From Zoogloea sp041914405 (GTDB lineage Bacteria > Pseudomonadota > Gammaproteobacteria > Burkholderiales > Rhodocyclaceae): a stretch of DNA of 64,000 nucleotides. Under the pieces are notes generated by a model, which was not told where the DNA came from, made no database searches, and worked only from the letters and a program-made list of their open reading frames with translations. Of the stretch, positions 1 to 7,577 are shown one piece after another. Position numbers and translations under genes: made by a program. The DNA lies in the NCBI RefSeq assembly GCF_041914405.1, contig NZ_JAYSDK010000007.1, positions 99,905-163,904 on the forward strand, read 5' to 3'. Every line of letters starts with the position of its first letter. The stretch's first letter is position 1.

Positions 1-560
1 GCGCTGACCTGCTCGATGGTGCGGCGCTGCCGGGCCTGGTGGAGGCCGCCGTGGGTCATTTCGGTAGGCTTGATGGGCTGGTCAACAACGCATCGAGCTT
101 TTTTCCGACGGCCCTGGGGGATATCGACGAAACGGCATGGTTCGACCTTATCGGTTCCAACCTGAAGGCACCTCTGTTTCTTGCCCAGGCGGCGGCCCCC
201 CACCTGACGGCGAGCGGCGGGGCGATCGTCAATATCGTCGACATTCACGCCGAGCGGCCCTTGAAGGGCTACCCTTTGTACTGTGCGGCGAAGGCCGGAC
301 TGCTCGGCCTGACCCGTGCCTTGGCGCTGGAACTGGCGCCGCGAGTACGGGTGAACGGTGTTGCGCCGGGGGCGATCGAGTGGCCCGACGACGGGCAGTT
401 TCCGCCGCTGGAGCGGGAGCGCATCGTCGCCCATACGCTGCTGGGGCGGGTCGGTTCGCCGGCCGACATCGCCCGCACGGTGCGCTTCCTGCTGTTCGAT
501 GCGCCCTATGTGACCGGGCAGATCCTGTCGGTGGACGGTGGCCGCAGCGCCCACCTTTGA
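1..560 (+). CDS. folM: Pteridine reductase (FolM-like SDR), 5' end outside the window
   Basis: Short-chain dehydrogenase/reductase of the pteridine reductase group, which reduces dihydrofolate/dihydromonapterin with NADPH in the cytoplasm. The reading frame is open to the left edge (frame of position 3), so the N-terminal Rossmann glycine motif is missing from the window. Visible are the NNASSFFP segment, which in my experience marks pteridine reductases rather than generic SDRs, and the catalytic YxxxK pair (Tyr codon 279-281, Lys codon 291-293). The C-terminal GQILSVDGG is typical of the fold. It lies 67 bp upstream of ttcA on the same strand. An internal GTG at 39 is not the true start because the protein similarity continues upstream. 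FolM is inferred from motifs; a generic SDR is the alternative. Confidence 0.8.
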   Translation, partial: ADLLDGAALPGLVEAAVGHFGRLDGLVNNASSFFPTALGDIDETAWFDLIGSNLKAPLFLAQAAAPHLTASGGAIVNIVDIHAERPLKGYPLYCAAKAGLLGLTRALALELAPRVRVNGVAPGAIEWPDDGQFPPLERERIVAHTLLGRVGSPADIARTVRFLLFDAPYVTGQILSVDGGRSAHL

Positions 561-574
561 GCTAATTAACATTT

Positions 575-608
575 ATGCCGATCGGCATTGAGGCGATCGG
601 ACTATAAT
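575..608 (+). promoter_or_regulatory. 14-bp palindrome followed by a perfect -10 box ahead of ttcA
   Basis: ATGCCGATCGGCAT at 575-588 is a perfect 14-bp palindrome. TATAAT follows at 603-608, 20 bp before the ttcA start codon. No good -35 hexamer sits 17 bp upstream of the TATAAT; the palindrome occupies that place, as an operator or activator site would. It could instead be a weak hairpin after the reductase gene, but there is no T tract. Confidence 0.35.
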
Positions 609-627
609 TTTCGGAAATTTAATTGAC

Positions 628-1563
628 ATGGAAAATGTAGTGCCAGCCCTTGCCAACCAGGCCGTTGATCAGCCCGAGACGGAAAGCCGTCATTCCAACA
701 CCTTCCTGCGCCTGAAGAAGTTCCTGATGCGCAAGGTGGGCGAGGCCATTGGCGATTACCGGATGATCGAGGACGGTGATGTGGTGATGGTCTGCATGTC
801 CGGCGGAAAGGATTCGTTCACCCTGCTGAGCCTGCTGATGGAGCTGCGGGAGCGGGCGCCGATCGATTTCCGCATTGTCGCGATGAACCTCGATCAGAAG
901 CAGCCCGGTTTTCCGGATCACGTGTTGCCGGCGTACTTCGAATCCATCGGGGTGGAATACCGGATCGTTACCGAAGATACATATAAAATTGTCAAGGACA
1001 AGATTCCGGAAGGCAAGACGACCTGCTCACTGTGTTCGCGCCTGCGGCGGGGCATCATCTATCGCACCGCGAAGGAAGTCGGCGCGACCAAGATCGCCCT
1101 TGGCCACCATCGCGATGACATGATCGAGACCCTGTTCCTGAACATGTTCTTCGGCGGCAAGATGAAGGGCATGCCCCCCAAGTTGGTCAGTGACGACGGG
1201 CAGAACGTAGTCATCCGGCCGCTGGCCTACTGCTCGGAGAAGGACATCGAGCGTTTTGCGCGGGGCATGGAGTACCCGATCATTCCGTGCAACCTGTGCG
1301 GCAGCCAGGAAAATGCCCAGCGCAAGCAGATCAAGACCATGCTGCGCGACTGGGATGAGCGTTTCCCTGGGCGTATCGTGTCGATCGCCACGGCCATGAA
1401 GAACATCGTGCCGTCGCATATGGCGGACGCGGAGCTGTTCGACTTCCGCAATGTGTCGCGGGATACCCAGGTCGAACAGGGCGACATTGTTTTCGACAAC
1501 CCGGAGCTGCCGGCTCATGCCGACGACAAGGCAGCCATTCCGATCGGAATCTGGAAGAACTGA
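628..1563 (+). CDS. ttcA: tRNA 2-thiocytidine(32) synthetase TtcA
   Basis: ATP- and [4Fe-4S]-dependent enzyme that thiolates cytidine 32 of certain tRNAs. The 311-residue protein has the PP-loop SGGKDS at residues 58-63 and the three conserved cysteines that hold the cluster: Cys133 and Cys136 in a TCSLC motif and Cys221 in PCNLC. Length and motif order fit the family closely. ATG 628 is the first start in frame and directly precedes the variable N-terminus. Gene order (pteridine reductase, then ttcA) is one I associate with betaproteobacteria. An FHA gene follows 88 bp downstream on the same strand. Confidence 0.97.
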   Translation: MENVVPALANQAVDQPETESRHSNTFLRLKKFLMRKVGEAIGDYRMIEDGDVVMVCMSGGKDSFTLLSLLMELRERAPIDFRIVAMNLDQKQPGFPDHVLPAYFESIGVEYRIVTEDTYKIVKDKIPEGKTTCSLCSRLRRGIIYRTAKEVGATKIALGHHRDDMIETLFLNMFFGGKMKGMPPKLVSDDGQNVVIRPLAYCSEKDIERFARGMEYPIIPCNLCGSQENAQRKQIKTMLRDWDERFPGRIVSIATAMKNIVPSHMADAELFDFRNVSRDTQVEQGDIVFDNPELPAHADDKAAIPIGIWKN

Positions 1564-1651
1564 TTGATGAGTCACCGTCCTGCCCCCGCCGGGAGCCGAC
1601 AGCTCCGGTGCCAGCCCAAGCTGTCCGCTGCAGATCGCGGAGCCGTCCAGC

Positions 1652-2515
1652 ATGCATGATCGCGCCAAGGTGCCTTGCCTCCTCCTTGCTGAAATCGCCG
1701 GCGGCGTTCACCTTGCCGAAAAGCTGGGCGAGGCCGAGGCTGCCTACGCGGTCGAGCGCAGTCTGAACCGCATGTCCCGCTGCGCGGAGGCCTATCAGGC
1801 GCTTGGTTTTGCGGTAAAGAGCGACTCCCTGGTAGCCCATTTCCCGGATGCCGATTCGGCCCTGCTGGCGGCCCGGGAGATGCGGGAGCGGGTGCGCGCC
1901 TTGCCGCCGATGAGCGGCATTAAGCTGGTACTGAAGGCTGGCGTGGTGCTGGAGACGGAGGCGGAAGGGCTTGGGCTGGATGCCGAGAAGCTCGCTGTGC
2001 TGCTAGTCGAGAGCCATGGCCCGGACAGCATTGCGGTGTCGGAAAACCTTGGGCGGGTATTGACGCCCTCCCTGCGGCGCCTGTTGGGGCATGCGGAAGA
2101 CAGCCTGGGTGAAATGCCCATCCCGGTTCTCGAACTCGGAGAGGCGCCGCCGCCGAGCCCCGCCGAGCTGCGCCAGGAGGCCCAGCATGCCCAGAAGCAG
2201 ATGCGCGTCAGCTACCGCGGGCAGAACTGGGTGGTTGACGGGACTCGGCCAGCGCTGTTGTTTGGGCGCGATACCGGCAACGATATCGTGATTTCCGATC
2301 CGCGCGTGTCCCGCCGGCACGCCCGCCTTGAGCTGCGGAATGGCTTGTTCTATCTGGCCGATTCGAGCACCAACGGTACCTTCCTGCTCGAGGAGGGCAC
2401 GCCCGAGCATTGCGTCAAGCGCGAGGAATTCATCCTCGGTGAGAAGGGGCACATCGGCTGTGGTTTTTCCGTCAACGACAACATGTCGGACGTGGTCGCC
2501 TTCGCCCTGGATTGA
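1652..2515 (+). CDS. FHA-domain protein with a degenerate cyclase-like N-terminal domain
   Basis: 287 residues. The C-terminal part (about 200-287) is a forkhead-associated domain, a phosphothreonine-binding module: it has the FGRD turn, the SRRHARL motif and STNGTFL. The N-terminal part (about 8-150) follows the outline of a class III nucleotide cyclase catalytic domain, but the first metal-binding Asp is Glu14 (LLAEIAG) and only the second (Asp58 in KSDSLVAHF) is kept, so catalysis is unlikely. No membrane segment. It probably acts as a cytoplasmic adaptor that reads Thr phosphorylation; no Ser/Thr kinase gene is in the window. It sits behind ttcA and ends at a strong terminator. Confidence 0.8.
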   Translation: MHDRAKVPCLLLAEIAGGVHLAEKLGEAEAAYAVERSLNRMSRCAEAYQALGFAVKSDSLVAHFPDADSALLAAREMRERVRALPPMSGIKLVLKAGVVLETEAEGLGLDAEKLAVLLVESHGPDSIAVSENLGRVLTPSLRRLLGHAEDSLGEMPIPVLELGEAPPPSPAELRQEAQHAQKQMRVSYRGQNWVVDGTRPALLFGRDTGNDIVISDPRVSRRHARLELRNGLFYLADSSTNGTFLLEEGTPEHCVKREEFILGEKGHIGCGFSVNDNMSDVVAFALD

Positions 2516-2542
2516 GCAGTCCACTGCTTCCTGCTCAAAAGA

Positions 2543-2568
2543 AAAAGGGCCGCTCTTGCGGCCCTTTT
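2543..2568. terminator. Bidirectional intrinsic terminator
   Basis: An 11-bp perfect stem, AAAAGGGCCGC (2543-2553) and GCGGCCCTTTT (2558-2568), with the loop TCTT. The A/T ends give a U tract on both strands. It separates the plus-strand FHA gene from the converging minus-strand PsiF gene. Confidence 0.9.
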
Positions 2569-2597
2569 CATGTGCGTAAAGCCGGCCTGGCGGCCGC

Positions 2598-2900
2598 TCA
2601 GCCCTTCAGGCAGCTACTCATGAACTTCTTGCGTTCATCACCCTTCAAGGCCTTCTCGCCGGCTTCCTTGTTACAGGACTTCATCTTGTCCTGCTGGGTG
2701 GTCTTACCATCTTTGGCGGCAGCGGCGGGTTTGGCCGACAGACAGTCCTTCATGAAGGCCTTGCGTTCATCGCCCTTTTTGTCGGCGGCGGAGGCATTGC
2801 ATTCCTTCATCTTGTTTTGCTGGGCGGTCGCAGCAAAGGCTGCGGGCGCCAGGCTGGCAGCAAACAGGGAAACGGCGACGCTCAGGATCATTTTTTTCAT
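2598..2900 (-). CDS. psiF: PsiF-family small secreted protein
   Basis: 100 residues. A signal peptide (MKKMILSVAVSLFAASLAP..., likely cleaved after AFA) is followed by two PsiF repeats, each with spaced cysteines and the sequence GDERKxFM(K/S)xCL. PsiF was named in E. coli as a phosphate-starvation-inducible gene; its function is unknown. ATG at 2898-2900 is chosen because GAGGAG lies just upstream and the signal peptide begins there; the frame stays open further upstream but without signal-like sequence. It follows hprK by 125 bp on the same strand but has its own Shine-Dalgarno, and its transcript would stop at the terminator at 2543-2568. Confidence 0.88.
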   Translation of the reverse strand: MKKMILSVAVSLFAASLAPAAFAATAQQNKMKECNASAADKKGDERKAFMKDCLSAKPAAAAKDGKTTQQDKMKSCNKEAGEKALKGDERKKFMSSCLKG

Positions 2901-3025
2901 TGTGCCACTCCTCGTATGGACGGTTTGTCGGTACTGCGCATGCATCATAAACGCAGCGCGGGACAAACTGTTGACAGCGGAGAGGCGCGCCAGTGCTTTG
3001 TTTGCGACCGGATGTGACAGGGCGG

Positions 3026-3961
3026 CTAGAAGCCGCTCTCTTCCATCGCACGACGCTGGCGGTCGACGAATTCCTGGGTCGAGTCGATGCCGCGCAGCAG
3101 CAGGATCGTTGAACGCACCGCGGCTTCGAGCAATACGGCCAAGTTGCGGCCGGCGGCCACCGGCAGCACGACGCGGCGCACCGGTACGCCGAGGATCGGC
3201 TGCTGCTCACCATCCAAAGTCAGCCGCAGGGGGTCTTCCTGGCCCGGCTGGCGGCGCTGAAGGTGAACCACCAGCTTGAGCTTCATCTTTCGCCGGCAAG
3301 CGGTCTCGCCGAAGATCGTGCGGATGTTGAGGATGCCAAGACCGCGCACCTCGATGACGTCCTGCAGCAGCTCCGGGCAGCGCCCTTCCAGCACGGTTGG
3401 GGCGATGCGCGAGAACTCGACGATATCGTCGGCGACGAGGCCGTGGCCGCGGGAGATCAGCTCCAGCGCCAGTTCCGACTTGCCGGCCCCGGAGTCGCCG
3501 GTGATGAACACCCCGAGGCCCAGCACGTCCATCAGTACCCCGTGCAGCGCGACTCGTTCGGCCAGCTGGCGCGAAAGATAGTTACGCAGGAGGTCGATGA
3601 CGTTCGCGGAGGGTAGCGGGCTGGCGAAGAGGGCAATGTCCTCGTTCGCGCAGAGGGTGCGGATGATGCTCGGGATCTCTTCGTCGTCGGCCACGATGAG
3701 GGCCGGCGGGGCGTAGGAGAGGATTTCCCGAACGTGGTGGATGACCTTCTCGCGGGTCTGGCGGCGGGCCCAGGCGAGCTCGGAGGAGCCGAGGATCTGC
3801 AGGCGGTCCGGGTGGATCAGGTTGAGGTGGCCGACCATGTCGGCAGGCCAGATACGGTCTTCCGAGACCGAAATGCGGGTCGCCAGGCTGCCGCAGATGT
3901 GGCGCAGCCGCAGGCGCTCCAGGTTGTCGTCAAACAGCCGGCTGACCGTCGTCTGACGCAT
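3026..3961 (-). CDS. hprK: HPr kinase/phosphorylase
   Basis: Bifunctional enzyme that phosphorylates or dephosphorylates a serine of HPr in the phosphotransferase regulatory system. The 311-residue form starts at ATG 3959-3961. The P-loop GDSGAGKS is at residues 155-162, and the family signature EVRGLGILNIRTIFG follows. This start overlaps the end of ptsN by 32 bp, suggesting translational coupling; a start 14 residues upstream is possible. It is the last gene of the lptB-rpoN-hpf-ptsN-hprK set. The usual next neighbours in betaproteobacteria (rapZ and the EIIA-Man/HPr/EI genes) are not here. Confidence 0.96.
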   Translation of the reverse strand: MRQTTVSRLFDDNLERLRLRHICGSLATRISVSEDRIWPADMVGHLNLIHPDRLQILGSSELAWARRQTREKVIHHVREILSYAPPALIVADDEEIPSIIRTLCANEDIALFASPLPSANVIDLLRNYLSRQLAERVALHGVLMDVLGLGVFITGDSGAGKSELALELISRGHGLVADDIVEFSRIAPTVLEGRCPELLQDVIEVRGLGILNIRTIFGETACRRKMKLKLVVHLQRRQPGQEDPLRLTLDGEQQPILGVPVRRVVLPVAAGRNLAVLLEAAVRSTILLLRGIDSTQEFVDRQRRAMEESGF

Positions 3962-4415
3962 GGCTGCCCCATTGGGCGAAAAGGGCATGGGCAGCCTGTG
4001 CATCGGCTGCGCTCATCAGTTGCTCGCGGAAATTGCGGTCGCTAAACATCTGGGCTAGCTCGGACAGCAGCTGGAGGTGGTGCTCGTTGGCCTGTTCGGG
4101 AACCAGCAGCACGAACAGCATCGAGACGGGGCGTCCGTCGGGGGCGTCGAAGGGGACAGGGTCGGCGAGGCGGATGAAGGCTCCCAGCGCTTCCTTGAGG
4201 CCCTTGATGCGGCCGTGGGGAATGGCGATGCCCTGGCCAAGGCCGGTGGAGCCGAGCTTCTCGCGGGCAAACAGGCTGTCAAAGACGGTGCTGCGGCCGA
4301 TGCCGTGGTTGTTCTCGAACAGCAGGCCGGCTTGCTCGAAAGCACGCTTCTTGCTGCTCGCCTCGAGTCCGACGACCACATTGGTCGGCGGCAAAAGTTT
4401 GGCGATGAGGTTCAT
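3930..4415 (-). CDS. ptsN: Nitrogen-PTS EIIA protein PtsN
   Basis: 161-residue EIIA(Ntr), a regulatory phosphocarrier of the PTS-Ntr chain that links carbon/nitrogen and potassium status to gene expression. The phosphorylated histidine is His67 in GIAIPHGR. Length matches the family. It lies between hpf and hprK, its classical place behind rpoN. The 159-bp gap to hpf is the widest in this part of the array and could hold a further promoter; I saw no clear boxes. Its 3' end overlaps hprK. Confidence 0.96.
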   Translation of the reverse strand: MNLIAKLLPPTNVVVGLEASSKKRAFEQAGLLFENNHGIGRSTVFDSLFAREKLGSTGLGQGIAIPHGRIKGLKEALGAFIRLADPVPFDAPDGRPVSMLFVLLVPEQANEHHLQLLSELAQMFSDRNFREQLMSAADAQAAHALFAQWGSHASDDGQPAV

Positions 4416-4574
4416 GCGAGGACTCTCCCGTGTGCGGAGCGGGCCGACACAGGTTGCCGGTGAAAGGCGATTCAGGAAGATCCGGAGGCGAGGGCCGCCG
4501 GGGCCGTTGTGTCAATTGGGGCGCATTATAGCCACAACGGTCCCGGGGAAAAGCGTATTACTTAGCGCCGGGAA

Positions 4575-4898
4575 TCAGGACTCGGCGAGGTGCTGCTTCA
4601 GGGAGTCGTGACCGTGGTCGCTGGTCTTGTCCTTGTACTTCAGGACCTGACGGTCGAGCTTGTCGATCAGCCCGTCGATGGCTGCGTACATGTCGGCATC
4701 TTCGTTCTCGACGTAGATGTCCTTGCCGCGCACGTGCACGGTGACTTCGGCCTTCTGACGCAGCTTTTCCACCGAGAGGATCACGCCGACGCTGGTGACG
4801 TTGTCGAAGTGGCGGATTACGCGATCGAGCTTGGTCGTGACGTACTCGCGGATGGCCGGCGTAACTTCGACGTGATGCCCCGTGATGTTGAGGTTCAT
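4575..4898 (-). CDS. hpf: Short ribosome hibernation promoting factor
   Basis: 107 residues, the short HPF form that binds the 30S subunit and promotes 100S dimers in stationary phase. It begins MNLNITGHHVEVTPAI, the usual start of the family, at ATG 4896-4898; upstream extension in the same frame is the out-of-frame tail of rpoN and is not credible. The body has the basic surface and the NEDADMYAAIDGLIDKLDRQ segment. Only 16 bp separate it from rpoN, the classical rpoN-hpf-ptsN order. Confidence 0.95.
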   Translation of the reverse strand: MNLNITGHHVEVTPAIREYVTTKLDRVIRHFDNVTSVGVILSVEKLRQKAEVTVHVRGKDIYVENEDADMYAAIDGLIDKLDRQVLKYKDKTSDHGHDSLKQHLAES

Positions 4899-4914
4899 GG
4901 TTGCTACCTTTCTG

Positions 4915-6375
4915 TCAGATGGTTTTGCGCAGACTGACCGGCGGAATATCGAGGGACTCGCGGTATTTTGCAATTGTCCGACGTGCCACGACGATACCCT
5001 GCTGGCCCAACAACTCGGCAATCTTCGCGTCGGACAAGGGCTTCTTCTTGTCTTCCGCCCCCACGAGCTGGCGAATCAGCGCCCGAATCGCCGTCGAGGA
5101 AGCAGCCCCACCGCTGTCGGTGGCAACGTGACTGCCGAAAAAATACTTGAATTCGAAAATGCCCCGCGGCGTGGCCATGTACTTTTGGGTGGTCACTCGC
5201 GAAACGGTGGATTCGTGTAGATCCAGCTGTTCGGCAATTTCCCGCAGGGTAAGCGGACGCATTGCCACATCGCCATAATCGAAGAACTGGCGCTGGCGGT
5301 CAACGATCGCTTGCGAAACTCGCTGGATGGTGTCGAAACGCTGCTGCACGTTCTTGATCAGCCAGCGCGCTTCCTGCAGGTGGCTCGACAGGGAGCCGCT
5401 GGCGCCGCGGTTGTCGCGCAGGATCTGGGCGTACAGCTGGTTGATGCGCAGGCGCGGCATCGCATCCGGGTTGAGGCTGACGACCCAGTTGCTGCGCTGC
5501 TTGCGGACCACCACGTCGGGTACCACGTAGCGAGTATCGGCCTGGGAGAACTGGGCGCCGGGGCGCGGGTTGAGGCCGAGGATCAGGGCATGCGCCTCGC
5601 GCAGGGTGTCGTCGCTGCAGCGCAGTGCGCGCTTGATCTTCAGGAAGTCGCGGGCGGCCAACAGTTCGAGATGTTCGCTGACGATGGCGATGGCGAGGTC
5701 GCGGGCTTCGCTGGTGGGCAGGGTGTGCAGTTGCAGGGCCAGGCACTGGCCCACGTCTTGGGCGCCAATGCCGGCTGGGTCAAGGCTCTGGATCTGGCGG
5801 AGAGCGATCTTGAGGTCGTCGAGCTCGATTTCCAGTTCGGGCGGGAGCAGCGGCAGCAGATCGGCCAAGTCCTGGCTGAGGTAGCCGTCGTCGTCGAGTG
5901 CCTCGATGAGGAAACGCACCAGGGCCCGGTCCCGGTCGGACAGGGGCGTGAGAGCGACCTGGGCGTCGAGGTGGTCGCGCAGGGACGGCACGGCAGCCTG
6001 GAATTCCTGAAAGTCGGTCTCGTCGTCGTCGTCGCGTTGTCCGCCGCTGCCAGCCGCAGCCCATTCGCCAGCTTCGCCGCCGTTGTCGAAATCGTGATCC
6101 GGCTCGCGTTCCCGCTCAGCCTCGCGGGATTGCTCCTGCTCGCGTTCGTGGGCGGCCTCGCTGCCGGCCGGCGCCAGCGGGCCGGGTGCCTCGACGCGGC
6201 TCGAGCCGAGGTCACCCTCGGGCTCTTCCCGCTCGAGCATGGGGTTCTCCAGGAGGATCTTCTCGATCTCCTGGTTGAGTTCGAGGGTCGACAGCTGCAG
6301 CAGCTTGATGGATTGCTGCAGCTGGGGCGTCAGCGCGAGATGCTGGGAGAGTTTGAGCTGGAGGCTGGGCTTCAT
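4915..6375 (-). CDS. rpoN: RNA polymerase sigma-54 factor
   Basis: 486 residues. Region I is a Gln/Leu-rich helix (LKLSQHLALTPQLQQSIKLL) that binds bacterial enhancer-binding proteins. Region II is very acidic (runs of Asp/Glu around residues 60-130). The core-binding and DNA-binding parts follow, ending with the RpoN box ARRTIAKYRE, which recognises the -24 element. It directs nitrogen, motility and stress regulons. The gene is 15 bp behind lptB and 16 bp ahead of hpf, so it is co-transcribed. A long antisense open frame across it is codon-bias shadow. Confidence 0.98.
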   Translation of the reverse strand: MKPSLQLKLSQHLALTPQLQQSIKLLQLSTLELNQEIEKILLENPMLEREEPEGDLGSSRVEAPGPLAPAGSEAAHEREQEQSREAEREREPDHDFDNGGEAGEWAAAGSGGQRDDDDETDFQEFQAAVPSLRDHLDAQVALTPLSDRDRALVRFLIEALDDDGYLSQDLADLLPLLPPELEIELDDLKIALRQIQSLDPAGIGAQDVGQCLALQLHTLPTSEARDLAIAIVSEHLELLAARDFLKIKRALRCSDDTLREAHALILGLNPRPGAQFSQADTRYVVPDVVVRKQRSNWVVSLNPDAMPRLRINQLYAQILRDNRGASGSLSSHLQEARWLIKNVQQRFDTIQRVSQAIVDRQRQFFDYGDVAMRPLTLREIAEQLDLHESTVSRVTTQKYMATPRGIFEFKYFFGSHVATDSGGAASSTAIRALIRQLVGAEDKKKPLSDAKIAELLGQQGIVVARRTIAKYRESLDIPPVSLRKTI

Positions 6376-6390
6376 GAGTCGTATCGGGCC

Positions 6391-7113
6391 TCAGAGCCTG
6401 AAGTGCTCGCCAAGGTACACCTGGCGGACCTGTTCGTTATGAACGATCTCGTCCGGGCGGCCACTGGCCAGCACTTCGCCGGCGTTGATGATGAAGGCAC
6501 GGTCGCAGATGCCAAGGGTTTCACGGACGTTGTGGTCGGTGATCAACACACCGATCCCCTTGTCCTTCAGGAAGCGGATGATCTTCTGGATGTCGATGAC
6601 GGCGATCGGATCGACGCCGGCGAAGGGTTCATCCAGCAGGATCAGGCGTGGGTCAGTGGCCAGCGCGCGGGCGATTTCGCAGCGCCGGCGTTCGCCGCCG
6701 GACAGGGAGATCGCAGTGCTGTCGCGCAGGTGATCGATGCCCAGTTCGTTCAGCAGCTCGTCGAGGCGGCTGGCGATCTGCGGCTTGGAAAGGTTCTGCA
6801 GCTCAAGTACAGCCTGGATGTTCTCGGCTACCGTCAGCTTGCGGAAGACGCTCATCTCCTGCGGCAGGTAGGACAGCCCGAGGCGCGCGCGCTGGTGGAT
6901 GGGCCGATGGGTCAGCACCTCGTCGTCGAGGGTGATCTCGCCGCCGTCGGCGGCCACCAGGCCGACGATCATGTAGAAGCAGGTGGTCTTGCCTGCGCCA
7001 TTGGGGCCGAGCAAACCCACTACCTCGCCGCTGCCGACGTTGAAGGAAACGTCGTGAACGACCGTGCGGGCCTTGTACTTCTTGCGCAGGTTGCTGACTT
7101 TAAGCAGGCTCAT
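6391..7113 (-). CDS. lptB: Lipopolysaccharide export ATPase LptB
   Basis: 240-residue cytoplasmic ABC ATPase that drives LPS extraction with LptF/LptG. Walker A GPNGAGKT is at residues 36-43, the Q-loop is Gln85 in YLPQE, and the signature LSGGE is at 137-141, with the Walker B LILLDEPFAG following. ATG 7111-7113 overlaps the end of recX by 14 bp. In most proteobacteria kdsC-lptC-lptA lie directly upstream; here recX does, so lptA and lptC must be elsewhere. rpoN follows in the standard order. Confidence 0.97.
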   Translation of the reverse strand: MSLLKVSNLRKKYKARTVVHDVSFNVGSGEVVGLLGPNGAGKTTCFYMIVGLVAADGGEITLDDEVLTHRPIHQRARLGLSYLPQEMSVFRKLTVAENIQAVLELQNLSKPQIASRLDELLNELGIDHLRDSTAISLSGGERRRCEIARALATDPRLILLDEPFAGVDPIAVIDIQKIIRFLKDKGIGVLITDHNVRETLGICDRAFIINAGEVLASGRPDEIVHNEQVRQVYLGEHFRL

Positions 7114-7549
7114 CGCCGGGTTGTTCTTTCAGGACTCTACGAATGATTTCGGTGGAAAAGCCGCGACCTTGAAGAAATCTCGCCTGCCGTGCCCATTCTC
7201 GCGCGTCTGCGGGCGGCGTGGCGAACTTTCGGCGGTGGATGTCGCGCGCGCGTTCGAGTTCGCTGTCTGTGGTGTTTTCCTCGATTGCGTCGCCGATCAG
7301 TTCGGCGGACACGCCACGGCGGCTCAGTTCCAGTTTCAGGCGGGCGGCGCCGAAGCGGCTGGCCTTCGCGCGCACATAGGCATCGGCGAAGCGGGCGTCG
7401 GACAGCAGGCCAAGGTCCACGAGGCGGTCGAGCTCGGCATCGACCTCCTCGGGGCTGCCGAGTGCGCCGAGCTTACGTGCCAGCTCCATGCGGGAGTGCT
7501 CCCGTTGGGCCAGGCAGCGCAGCGCGCGCTCATGCAGGTTCATCGCCAT
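7100..7549 (-). CDS. recX: Regulatory protein RecX
   Basis: 149 residues, made of RecX three-helix repeats: REHSRMELARKL near the N-terminus, then LLSDARFADAYVRAKASRFG and the C-terminal FLQGRGFSTEIIRRVL. RecX blocks RecA filament growth and limits recombinase activity. It is 28 bp downstream of recA, its usual place, and should share recA's SOS control. Its 3' end overlaps the start of lptB, so reading through from recA may contribute to lptB-rpoN expression. Confidence 0.95.
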   Translation of the reverse strand: MAMNLHERALRCLAQREHSRMELARKLGALGSPEEVDAELDRLVDLGLLSDARFADAYVRAKASRFGAARLKLELSRRGVSAELIGDAIEENTTDSELERARDIHRRKFATPPADAREWARQARFLQGRGFSTEIIRRVLKEQPGDEPA

Positions 7550-7577
7550 CAGGCCGGCTCTCCGGACGCCCCGGGCT

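Noticed and set aside
5311..7146. A 611-codon open frame on the plus strand
   Set aside because: It lies wholly antisense to rpoN and lptB, whose proteins are unmistakable. It is an effect of GC-rich codon bias and has no recognisable domains.
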